A stretch of DNA of 64,000 nucleotides. It comes from Atrina japonica (lineage: Eukaryota > Mollusca > Bivalvia > Pterioida > Pinnidae). How positions within the stretch are numbered: the stretch's first letter is position 1; each line of letters starts with the position of its first letter. The translations under genes and the position numbers were made by a program. Under the pieces are notes generated by a model. It was not told where the DNA came from and did no database searches. It saw only the letters and a program-made list of their open reading frames with translations. Positions 51,003 through 63,299 of the stretch are shown here, one piece after another. The stretch covers positions 62,001-126,000 of the forward strand of contig BROG01000440.1 of assembly GCA_030159075.1 (NCBI GenBank), written 5' to 3'.

Positions 51003-51983
51003 GTTGAGAATATGATAGAATATGTGTTCAAATACATTATCAAACACGTGAAACATTGTAAAAGATCTTCTTTTCAAAGTTATTTGTTTTATAAGAATTT
51101 AAGTTTTTCCGTACTTTAAAAAATTCAGCTGTATTTCCGTATGCTGACCTTTCAGATAAACTCTTTCGTCATAACAGATGTGCTTTGTAATTCGGTTAGG
51201 GGAGTCTCGTCCCTTACACGCTCATTCTATCAGCAATCTGGACCTTTTACACAATCAACGTATGTTAAAGTCGCCTTTTAAAATACAGGATGTGATTTTA
51301 TTGGAATGTGCATGTATTATGTAAAATACGTGCTTTTCAACGCTATTTTAAATACTTGAAGAAAATTGGATGAATGTATGAATTATTTCCAATTTTTAAT
51401 GTATGGTGACATTGTGTACCTCATGTTTTATAATCGTGCCGCCATGTCTGCTGGAGTTGGGCAGTGTATGGTCATGTATGTTAAGAATGACAAAGCCAAT
51501 AATTTGATGGGATGAGTTAAAAATGGGTCATGATCACCCAATATATGGACATATATGTGGACAGTTTCAGAAACGAATATTTTGAAACGAAGGAAAAGAT
51601 CAACTTCGCCTGATTTAGGTATGAAATGTTGATGTACGAAAATAAATGCAAAGGGTAATACATGTAAGAAAAGAAAGTATATTAACTGCAAATAGCAGTG
51701 CTTATTGGACAGTCGGTAATCTAAGTAATAAATAAGTAATATAAGTTAATTTGCAATGCTCAAAGTAATGGCGGACGAACAATTACTTGTATTACGGGTT
51801 ACATTTGGCAAGATTGTTGCAATTATACACATGCATTTGTTTTTCTAACCACCAGATGGTCTTTTTGGGATATACATGTGTATGAGATAAAATATTACAT
51901 AAAATGGGCATGTAAAATTTTTCACCTACAACAGCTCATATCGCTTTAAATACAATTGTGAAAATAGTTTAATTTTGGTACTC

Positions 51984-52016
51984 TTTTTTTTTTTTTTGGG
52001 GGGGGGGGGGGGGGGG
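51984..52016 (+). repeat. T14-G19 homopolymer pair
   Basis: Fourteen T are followed directly by nineteen G. The exact length is uncertain because long reads miscount homopolymers. Confidence 0.9.
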
Positions 52017-52148
52017 AGGTATCTTAAATTAAGAATTTGAACAATATATCAACAGAGTTATTGATTAGTGATTATTTCATTTCTCCTGATTTATTTTGAT
52101 TGTATCAATATATCACATTGTTAACTTTAGAAAGTGTCAATAGTGAAT

Positions 52149-52581
52149 TTTCGAGTTAGCCCAGATTACCGTTATGATCCTGCATTTATTCGTGCCTTCT
52201 CGATTTTGTTCCTCATATGTTCTTCCAATTTTCATATTTACCTTTGCAACGTATGTAAAGTAAATGAAAATATTTTTAGTGCATTAAATTTATTTTGCAT
52301 TAAGAGATCCAAGAGACTCTTAAAACATACCACAATGGATTATTTAGTTAAACGCCAAATTACTGAAATGTATCAGGCAGAGAAAAATGTAGGGACAGAC
52401 CGTGAATCGAACCCAGGACCTTCCAACAATATAGTGTGCTTTTACCAATTGCGCTATGGGAGCTATCTATATATTATCGAAACCGGAAATAACATTGAGG
52501 AACATTTTTCTAGAATCACGCAACTGGTGATAATAAAAGCAGGATTATATAATTATAATTATAATCCGGGCTAACACGAAA
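52149..52581 (-). mobile_element. inverted-terminus element carrying a tRNA-like pol III promoter region
   Basis: The outer ends tttcgagttagcccagatta and its partner at 52562-52581 are inverted repeats with 18 of 20 bases matching. Inside, on the minus strand, 52464-52391 reads like a tRNA: an A-box-like tagcgcaattgg and, about 45 bases on, a B-box-like ggttcgattca. The acceptor ends do not pair, so it is not a functional tRNA. It is either a tRNA-derived SINE within a MITE or one composite element. Confidence 0.55.
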
Positions 52582-53050
52582 GTTCCCTATTCTTTAAAAT
52601 TCGGAGAATTGAGCAAAACTAATTTTTCAGATTATCAAGTGTTAATTTCGCCATTTTGGGGAAATTTCATCTAAATTATTACTATCATTTTTTGGCATGG
52701 AGGAGGTGGTATTATCTGTAATGGAGACTGCCCCCTAAAAAAACCTGATTTTTAGTACAATTTATTTTCTTTTGTTTTCCAAAAATACATTATGTACAAT
52801 AATTGATACTATGTTCTTAAAAGTTTTTTAGAAATCTTATAAGTGATGCTTTGTCTCAGAGGAGAAATTATATGGGATGAGCCATGACTGACCCAGTGGC
52901 AACACTAGTCACTGCGTTACATGTACATGTATGGTTTTGATATCAGCTTTCTTCCTTTACATAATACATCTAGGATGAATTGTTTTGATTTCGTTGTAAG
53001 GATGTCAAAGTTAGATAAAAATGATACAGAAGTATAATACTTATCTATTT

Positions 53051-53096
<46 letters not shown>

Positions 53097-53098
53097 AG
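53051..53098 (+). repeat. (TG)n(TA)n(TG)n microsatellite
   Basis: gtatgtgtg is followed by about 11 TA units and then gtatgtgtgtgtg. Confidence 0.9.
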
Positions 53099-53463
53099 GA
53101 GACCTATCACTGTTACTAGCAAGATTATAAGGAGGTCATACTGTTTTACATAGTACTAAGACATACAGGTGATAAGATATCTCATACATTTCCGGTTTAT
53201 CAAAGTTTTATCAGATATTGGAGAGATACAGTCCAGAACAGTTTACACTTAGATGGAGATTGTTGACCTCAAAAGATTGTTGTTTTGTTTTGTTTGCTGT
53301 GGCAATGGAAAAAATAGTTATGTTAAAAGCAATTTTTTAATTTCTAGTAACTATTTAACTTCATAAAACTTTCATATATGTGTAATGTTTTTTTATTGAT
53401 TTTGATGCATAATTAATGATTAGATATTAAAAATATTGTTGCAGTGATGCACTTTTAATTTAA

Positions 53464-53682
53464 GGGGCTGAGTGGTTAGAGCATTGCGCTTTAAATCACA
53501 AGGCCTCTCACCTCTGTTTCGAATTTCGCTGGGGTCATTTTGAATTAAGTGAGAAAGTTTGCCAGTTTTCTTGCGGAAGGTTGGTGGTCTTTACCCGGGT
53601 AACCAGGGTTTCTCCTCCACCAATAAAAACTGGATGCCATCATATGACTGAAAGAGTTTTGAGTGTGACATAAAACAAAAAA
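53464..53682 (+). mobile_element. tRNA-derived SINE
   Basis: The 5' head ggggctgagtggttagagca resembles a tRNA A-box region, and gtttcgaattt about 40 bases later is a decayed B box. The body (tcttgcggaaggttggtg, cccgggtaacc, ggtttctcctccaccaat, aaaactggatgcc) and the tail gagtgtgacataaaac look like the conserved body of SINEs widespread in molluscs, ending in an A-rich tail. The family assignment is from memory and not certain. Confidence 0.65.
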
Positions 53683-54257
53683 TCTGATCAAATTAATTCT
53701 ATTTTTTTTCAAATTTTCTCCAACATTGATTTTTAAGTGGAATTTATTGTCATTCATAAACAGTTTTCCATTTCAAAATAGAAATGCAAGTGTCCCTTTA
53801 TTTTGCATCCACTGGAGATGTATATAACTTAGTCTTTATACATGTACCTGTATTCTACCCAATAAGCACCCATGTCCCCATAAGGGCCCCTCCCCTAAAG
53901 TTCAGATTTAGTCACCTTTAAAAAAAAAAATTCCCTCAGTTTGACTCTTAACTGATCCCAATATGCACCCACCCCTTTTCAAATTTTTACAAGTGTTATT
54001 TTCTTGCGATCAAGTCAAAGCACATTTTGCACTATAGCGTTAATAGCACATTATATTGACAGGAAATTACACAAGTATGTGCATTTCAGCAACATAAACT
54101 CAACTTCAAGATTAAAGTTTCCAAATTACATTTTTATTCATTGATATTTGCTTTTTGAATTGATGATAAAAAAGTATCAATTCGCTGAAAAAAGTGGTTC
54201 TAGAAGACTTGAAAAAATATATGCTATAAATAGTAAGTTTGGCATCCTTTGTGAGTT

Positions 54258-55530
54258 TTACCGTAATTTATCTAATTAAGGCGCTGCTCTAATTAAGGCG
54301 CCAACAAGACCAAAATTATGTTTATTTATTTTAATTAAGGGGCCCTTTGAAACAAAAAAAAAATTACACCCCCCCCAAAAAAAAATATGAAAATGAAACA
54401 TTTTTTGACAGCTTTAATGATAACATACAGTAAATTAATAAGACCAGACAATCTTTTAACCTCAAGTGGATTAAATCATTACTGAATAGATTTTAGATAT
54501 GAACAGAGACTGATTAGATTGACTCACAACATCTTCAGTTCAGTCTTCAGCTTGAAAGCAGAACCTATTTTGCCTTGGGCACTTATGTGATTGCAGAGTA
54601 CAGTTACTAAGTTTAATCCGAATTGGAGTGTTAAAGCGTCCATTATAATCGTTTTGTAATACTTTCTTGACTTTGTACTGGTTTCAGACGTTTATTTATT
54701 TGCCTTTTATTTGCCTCGGTATTTGATATAGATTTCTAAACTTTGTTTCGGTGTGAATCAGCAGACATTAGGCAATACACTTTAGACGGTACTTCGATCC
54801 CGATTTTCAAAAACCATGTGTTTTGACATTTCCATATTGGCATTTTGAATTCAGCATTGTCAGTTACATAATTGATACCAACAGTCATCATGGATTGTTT
54901 GTTTAGGGCATGCCTAATTAGTAACTGGCTGATTTACCAACTAACAGGTACGTCTAAGCAGTTAGGAGATGGCAGCACAGGTTAAAGTCTCTTTCTTCAA
55001 TGTCCGACAAATAATTTCGTACATTTCTGGGATTTCATTTTCAATTTGAAATGTTTTGCTCTTGATATAATTTATAACAGTTTGAATTTAAAGACTTGCT
55101 ACATTAATTACACCAGCATGATGATAAAGAAGTGTATTTAATATGACAAACATGATTGATTATGGATCAGTACTTGTTAAGAACAGAGTATAATTCTGAG
55201 TGACAGCGAGGACTCATAAGTGGTTTTCATTATGCTATAGACTAAATAAACAACATAAAAGAAATGTTTATTCACAGAAACTTTCACTTTTTTAGATGTT
55301 TGTAGCTGATAATGATCTGTATCAACTAATTAAAATAAATAAACAACATCTAGACCGTATTTATCATCAACATTTTGCATGGATACTTGAGGTTGATTTC
55401 AAACCCCAGAACCATGAAATTCCAATTAAGGCACCTTATCAACTGAAAGTTAGTTTTTTGACACAAATTAAGACACCCATAAATCTGAAATACCCCAAAA
55501 AGGGCGCCTTCATTATATAAATTATGGTAA
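54258..55530. mobile_element. 1.27-kb non-autonomous element with 27-base inverted termini
   Basis: 54258-54284 and 55504-55530 are inverted repeats with 24 of 27 bases matching (core ttaccgtaattta ... aaggcgc). Just inside both ends, motifs of the form aattaaggcgcc or aattaaggcacc recur several times. No transposase frame is present, and short ORFs here (for example 55296-55520) read through these repeats. No clear target-site duplication is seen. Confidence 0.55.
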
Positions 55531-57576
55531 GATAAAATTTGTTTCCAAATGTTATTAAAATTATTTTTTATCATTATACACTTGTGACAAAATTGAAGTT
55601 AAATGTGGTTGACTGGACTGATAACAATTCTTGCACAGATTGATATGCAAATGAGTTTTTGGTTGAGTTGCGTGTCATTCCCTTACTGTATATTGGCATC
55701 TCGCTATGAAGTCAAACAGTGATTTAGAAGCTGTACCGTTCAGTGGTTTTTACTGAAAATGTTTTACATGGACACTATTGACTTAGAGATTTTTAAAGTG
55801 CTACTGAGGGGAAGTACAATATAAGGGTACAATGATTGTTTTTCATTTTTTGGAAAGCATTAAGTATATATGCAATGGATTGTGGATGTCAATAGATGTG
55901 CTTTAAATTGCCAAAGCTATTTACACAATTGTTTATATAGATATTATATTATAATAATGTGGACATTGTAGATACTATAATATTGTGGACGGAGTGTGTC
56001 TTTTTGCATGACCCTTGTGTACAAATTCAGAAAATATATTCACACAGCGGTTATGTATTTATATTTACCATTTGTTGGCTTTGACAGTATGTAATCATTA
56101 TTAATGTTGTACATCTCGTAAATGCCAATGTTGTTCCAGGAATTGTGCATACAAGAACGAATGCACATTTTTTATGGAAATTTGAATTCCAATTTTAAAA
56201 AATGTAAAAAAAAAAAAAAGAAAGAAAGAAAAGTCAGAAAATAATAAGAAAGAAGTAAATATAAGTATTGACCTGCTTTCATTTGGCATTCATGGATTTA
56301 TGCATGCAAACTGGACAAAGCAAATTAATCATGAAGTGGGTGACATGGAATTTGCCTTTGTCCTGCTGACAGCAGTGCAATGCTTAAATATACATGGTTA
56401 GCATGGAGCTTGAACAGTGCTTGAATATAGAGTTAGTCCTTGAAAAGTGCTAAAAAAATACCCTTTAAAGGTACTTCAACTTAATGCAAAACACACTGGA
56501 TTTGAAACCTACTGAAAGATGAAAGATTGAGTGTGTTTATTTGGAGTAAATCTTGGGTCATAAAGTGTGTTCAAGCCATGTAGTAACAATGTGTCCTACT
56601 GACCTTCACTCGGCTATTACTATCTGCTTCGTGACAAAATTTTAACTATAAAAACTTAATGTTGTTCCTTAATTTCTTATAGAACTTTAAGTTTCTTCCA
56701 AAAATTATTTAGTACATAAACAGGCTGTTAATAAAACTTAGTCAGTGGATGGTTAATTTGTTTTTGTATTTCTGGTTTACATGTAGATCAACAAGTCTTA
56801 AATGTCACTGTGCCTCACAATTAACACATTGTAAATCTTAATTTTATTTTAAATCATCTGTAATTACACAGATATATGACTTCATGTCTGTACATACAGA
56901 GAGCTTAATTATATCTATTAATCATATTCTCCCTCATTTCGTTCATCCAAGTATAAATCGGTTACATAACAAATAAAACAAGAACTCTCTGAATTAGGAC
57001 TTCTGCTCACTAGGTATTAGAAGTAATGACCCAAGAGTGTGGGTATACAGACAGTTAAGGCGGTATTAAACAACTGACTCCCAAATTCAATTTTCTTCAT
57101 TTTTTTTTCTATTAATACACCATTTTCTCCTAAAAATTGACAATTTACAAAAATCTGTAAGTTCAATATTCCCCCAAAATATTTCCATAATCCTTAAGGT
57201 ATTATTATATAACATTATGAATATGAAAAGAATTTATCCACAGAAATAGAAAATATGGTCCCCAAAACTTAACTATTGTGACACGTTAGTAACGTATGGT
57301 TTGGTATTTTTCTGGCACAACTAAACTTTGAAAATTAGATAATTAAATACTGAATATGAATCAATTGATTAAATGTTAAAATGCGTCTTATGATATGTTA
57401 AATGAAAACAACTTCCTTAAAAGTGTCATTACGATGATTACACCCATCATTCCAGTAAATAAGTGTCATCATTGTAATTACTTTCGTCCATTGCCTGATA
57501 CAGTACCTTTAGGCAAACTTTTCCATCATGACGCCACAACATCAAACATTTGTGTGGTTATGATGTCATAATCCAA

Positions 57577-57584
57577 TGACGTCA
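57577..57584. promoter_or_regulatory. full palindromic CRE (TGACGTCA)
   Basis: A perfect cAMP response element octamer in intron 1, about 2.1 kb before exon 2. Function is unknown; it may be chance. Confidence 0.25.
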
Positions 57585-58263
57585 GAAAGCACAATAAACT
57601 TAAATCATTTTTTGATGAATGCCTTCCGAATGTTCAACGTTATTCAGATAGTGTTAATTCCTCCTTAAATATTTTAATTATATTAATATTTTAAGTCAAA
57701 ATTCTGGTTAGTCAAAGTTAACAGTCAGTCAATTATTTTACTATATATATAAAATTTTCCTCCAGATATCTCATAGTATTTATCTCAGAATTTTGCTTAT
57801 CTCAAAGTATATTTCTGGTCCGAAGTATCAAAATAAAATAAAATTGTCACTTGTTATCTCGAAATTACTTTGCACAATTGAAGATTTATATTTTATATGC
57901 AAAATATGCAGAGATACAGAAATTTATACAGAGATTTATTTTCAATAAAAATTTGGATGTCATAAGTTGGTTTCTAAAACAAAGTACTGAATTTAAAATC
58001 AATTCTTTGTCTAATAGAAATTATACTATGCAATAAAAATTGGAAAATACCCACTTGACAGAAATTTTATACGTAAAAATACTCTCTGGCTGCATTAGAA
58101 AATGGTGGGTATTTTACCAAGGTGCCCTGAAAATGATCTGGAGCACTGAATTTCAAAACACAATTGACATGATCTTCATGTTGTCCTCATTAATGTCTGG
58201 TTTCTCTAGGAGAATTTTTTTTAGAGTTAAGTACATTATGGCCCTGTAAATAAAATTTTGAAA

Positions 58264-59166
58264 TATGACGATACATTGTACTTTATATGATGATACATTG
58301 TACAGGTATGATGACACTTAGTAATTTGTATGATAATATATTGTACTTTGTATGATAATATATTGTACTTTGTATGATAATATGATAATATATTGTACTT
58401 TATATGATAATATTTGTATGATAATATATTATACTTTATATGATAATATATTGTACTTTGTATGATAATATGATAATATATTGTACTTTATATGATAATA
58501 TATTGTACTTTGTATGATAATATATTGTACTTTATATGATAATATATTGTACTTTGTATGATGATACTTTGTACTTTGTATGATAATATATTGTATTTTG
58601 TATGATAATACATTGTACTTTGTATGATAATATATTGTACTTTGTATGATGATATATTGTACTTTGTATGATAATATATTGTACTTTGTATGATAATATG
58701 ATAATATATTGTACTTTATATGATAATATATTGTACTTTGTATGATGATACTTTGTATGATAATATATTGTATTTTGTATGATAATACATTGTACTTTGT
58801 ATGATAATATATTGTACTTTGTATGATAATATATTGTACTTTGTATGATAATATATTGTATTTTGTATAATACATTGTACTTTGTATGATAATATATTGT
58901 ACTTTGTATGATAATATATTGTACTTTGTATGATAATATATTGTACTTTGTATGCTGATACATTGTACTTTGTATGATAATATATTGTACTTTGTATGGT
59001 AATATATTGTACTTTGTATGATAATATATTGTTTTTTTTGTATGGTAATATATTGTACTTTGTATGGTAATATATTGTACTTTGTATGATAATATATTGT
59101 TTTTTTTGTATGATAATATATTGTACTTTGTATGATGATATATTGTACTTTGTATGATAATATATG
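58264..59166 (+). repeat. 22-bp minisatellite, about 41 copies
   Basis: The unit is tatgataatatattgtact plus ttg/tta, 22 bases, with more diverged copies at the left edge (58264-58328). There are local shortened units (tatgataatatgataata) and a ttgtttttttt variant near 59031 and 59099. Because 22 is not a multiple of three and the unit has no stop on the minus strand, it yields overlapping repetitive open frames there. These are not genes. Confidence 0.95.
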
Positions 59167-59695
59167 TTAATCAACACTCAATTTTCACTGCAAAATTTCA
59201 GTTTGAATTTTTTTTTTAAGAAAAAGCATATCATTGAAGAGGAGGTTTTTTTTTACATGAACTTAAATCTAAGATAGTTTTGTGGATTCAGGAGTGGTAT
59301 TAATGATTGATGAAGGCCAGGGCTTTCACCCAAAGTATGGTACTTTGGGATAGGGCCAAGTACATGTAAATGGGAGAAACTAGCCATGTTTTCCTTTAAT
59401 TGTAAAATTCACCATTGACTATTATGGTATATGTTTTAAATATAAAAAAAGAGTTAGTCATTTCTTCTTTTCAGTTTTATCCCTTTTATCAAAATAAACT
59501 CAGAAATTCTTATTGTAAACTTGTCTGGATCATTCATTTGTTTGAATGGAGGGACAATGATTTGTGTCAAGCATCTGATTGGGATTATTATCCAATCAGA
59601 GAGGACTTAAAATCCTGAAGGCGTTTACATATAAGGATAAATTTATTGCATAGGATTTTATGATCAGATTTTGGTTTTTCATATGCTCTTTCTGA

Positions 59696-60259
<564 letters not shown>

Positions 60260-60321
60260 TAAAATCACAAAAAGTTAAATGAGCTTTAGTACTCCATAAA
60301 TTTGGTGACATTAGGGAAAAT

Positions 60322-60341
60322 ACAATATTTGCAAATATTGT
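60322..60341. repeat. perfect 20-base palindrome
   Basis: acaatatttgcaaatattgt is its own reverse complement and is followed by a partial repeat (gaatattt). Confidence 0.85.
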
Positions 60342-61529
60342 GAATATTTACAAGTATGTGGCTCCAATATATCCAATCACAGTAGTTGTGATCGGCAACG
60401 GAAGTTATCATATGGTCTGTTGATCTTATAAAATTCTGAATCTATTTAAAATTCTCAATCTGATTGGTTGACAAATACAGGCATTAGCTGAGACTTCATG
60501 AATAATGAAAAAATGCACATGTGATTTTGGTCAGGTAGGAAAGATTTGTGGTTTTACAACATTGATTATCAATATGCAAGCAAATTGTTTCAAATGTTAT
60601 TGTATTAAAAAAAATAATAATAAATTCTTGCTTCCCCCCCCTCCCCCGCATTTTGATTTGCTTAATAGGCCACTGTCTTGTCGCTGGGTTTATACAGCAA
60701 ATTTTTGTTCAATTACTTGTTCCATTCTCGATGCAAAATCAAACATATTTTTAATTTTTGACAGCCCACTCTCAGTAGCAATTCCAAGTTATCTCAATTT
60801 TTTTTCATTTCGCAAACATATTGGTACACAAATATTCTTTTTAATACATGTAGGACTCATATCATTATCTTTTGACAATGAGTGATATTTAATAAAACAG
60901 GAAACAACAGTTGAAGCTCTCAGTTCACAAATGAAGTTTATTTCTTTTAACAATATCAAATAAAAAAAAGATTTACTTGTTTTCTGTGAATCAGTATCAT
61001 ATTTCAGAATTATTTATGCATAAAAAGCTAAACAATATTATCAAACTTTACATCTTTTGCACTTGAAACCTGACCTCATGAAATTATATTACTGTCTCAG
61101 TGTTAAATCCATGATGATGGTTTGTATGCCTATGTACGCATGCGCAACATGCAAAATCGGTCCAGTTGTGGCAGTGAAATTGTGAAGTCATATATCCGTT
61201 TTTGGTCCATAACTGTATGTTTTCAGTACTTATTTGTACATGACCTGGGCTTGTTTTCGGTAATTCGTAGAATCCGATGACTGTCATGAGGACGAGAAAA
61301 ATGACTGTGGCCTAGGGGCCTCGTTCAAAAGTGTTCAACCTGACCAGCTTGTGAAATACATCAGGATGTCTATAGTGGAAATTCTCGCAATGATTTGAGC
61401 TCAGAAATGTTGACATTGGAGTGAAAAATGGAAGTCAAGTTATTTCGGCATCAGGCACCATGAGGTGGGGGGAATTAATGGTGGCCAACCTATTTCAGAT
61501 ATTTTTGTAATTACGCAAACTCATCACTG

Positions 61530-61595
61530 TAAGACACTTTTGGGTTTTTCTAAGTCATTTACAGAAGAGTCCATTGTTTTTCAGTGGTTGATGAG
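61530..61595 (+). repeat. dispersed repeat copy 2 (agaagagtccattg)
   Basis: It is in the same orientation as 44894-44963 and shares agacacttttgg, cagaagagtccattg and ggttgatgag. Confidence 0.65.
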
Positions 61596-61636
61596 CTGAT
61601 GGTGTTCTTTCAGTCCATTATGATCTGGGGCTATAA

Positions 61637-61789
<153 letters not shown>

Positions 61790-61830
61790 TAGAATTTCTT
61801 CAAATTTGGGCTGTAGAGCTTCAGCTTGTG

Positions 61831-61836
<6 letters not shown>

Positions 61837-61920
<84 letters not shown>
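61837..61920 (+). repeat. (TA)n microsatellite, about 42 units
   Basis: An uninterrupted TA run just after exon 3. It produces a false Tyr-Ile reading frame. Confidence 0.95.
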
Positions 61921-61923
<3 letters not shown>

Positions 61924-62503
61924 TCGTAGGTCTTAAATTTGTCACAAGCCTAATTTTGATGGTGTTTGTCTTTTGTTTATATTTCGTTTAATCTTCCAAT
62001 TGTAAGTTTGTAAGCATAAACAAGTATAAAACTACTAATTAGGACAGACACCACCAAATATTTTCCCATAGCCCTCAATGCTAATTTACAAAACTTCAGG
62101 TCACTGTCACTCCCATGTTTATTATATCTGGGTCAAATAAGTACCCTGTGGTGAAAGATCAAAATTTTTGATAACAAAATTTGCAATCAAAAGTATAGGT
62201 TGCCGTTGCATTTTTACTTCAAATTTTCACTTGTTTACAACTCGTAGTATTCCGCACCAAAGGAAAATATTTATTCTCATATGACCCCTCCCTTTCAATT
62301 TTCAACCGTCAACCCTATAATTTCCAAAGTACTACCAATATTCATGTATCTTTTTTATTACCTTTATTTCACTTATTAATGGCAAAACTAATTTTTTCAT
62401 TTAATGACCAATCAGATCACTGGGCTCATTTTACCCTCCGCACAACTTTGGGTGTCCAAAATGTCTGCGCCCATGTTGTAAACAAAGCTGGTGTTTTTCC
62501 ATT

Positions 62504-62608
62504 ACTGAATATATCTATTTTACTGGATGTATCTAATTACTGGACATATCTAATTACTGGATGGATCTAATTTGCTGGATGTACCTAATTTATTGGACAT
62601 ATCTTATT
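62504..62608 (+). repeat. 17-18-base tandem repeat, six copies
   Basis: Units of the form actggatgtatctaatt start at 62504, 62522, 62539, 62556, 62574 and 62592, with moderate divergence. Confidence 0.8.
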
Positions 62609-63178
62609 ACAATTATATATCATATATATGGTAAATAAATTACTTGTCTCACCGTGTGTACAGATGAGAGGGACCTCATAGTAAGGGGCAGGTGTAACAT
62701 TGTAATTTAGACTTGGCACATCCGTATTTCAGAATGCTTTCTGGTCCTACATGTACATTGCAGATCGTAATATGTTAAATAGTTCAGAATAATATAGGTG
62801 GAGATCATCATGGTTATTGTCAATATGTTAATGATTTGCTGACAGATGTTTTAATTTTCAGTAGATAAAACTGACAATTGAATTCTCCTTCAAAAATAAG
62901 TATAGGCTGTAAAACTGTTAAGCGATAGGTTAGGTAACTTACCTCATAAGTTGTTTTCCTGATATTCGTAATTATGATACTAACTTAGAGGAGTGTATTA
63001 CTTGTATGTGAATTATGCTAATTATTTACAACACATACAGTGACTCAAGGAATGTGGAATCCTTAATCAATAGAAATGCAATGTTTTTCACATAATCGCT
63101 ACACACAAATGGTAGTTGACCTGGTTTATTAGTCCCATACCAGTCAATCTACTCAAAAAACAATCTCTCATCGTGGCT

Positions 63179-63299
63179 CCTGTTTTTCTGATGTGTGGTG
63201 TATAGGATCTAAACTGGTTATGTGGTTACATGTGACTGTCGGCGACCTTGTAGGTGTGTATTGTGTCACCAATAAAAGTATGACTAACAAGATCTTGAA
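63179..63299 (+). repeat. dispersed repeat shared with 47761-47880
   Basis: The second copy of this family, in the same orientation, within intron 3. Confidence 0.55.

Noticed and set aside
51444..51515. 23-codon ORF starting gccgccATG
   Set aside because: Good start context, but very short, with no splice donor that would extend it and no family resemblance. The gccgccat may simply be a YY1-type word.
52391..52464. Functional tRNA gene on the minus strand
   Set aside because: A- and B-box-like motifs are present, but the 5' and 3' ends do not form an acceptor stem, and it sits inside an inverted-repeat element.
53464..53536. Functional tRNA gene on the plus strand
   Set aside because: The B box is degenerate (gtttcgaattt) and a SINE body and A-rich tail follow directly.
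58264..59177. CRISPR-like array or repetitive protein gene on the minus strand
   Set aside because: Units are directly adjacent 22-mers with no spacers. The overlapping frames (YHTKYNILSYK-type) exist because the unit lacks stops on that strand.
61806..61991. Tyr-Ile repeat ORF
   Set aside because: It is a translation of the (TA)n microsatellite.
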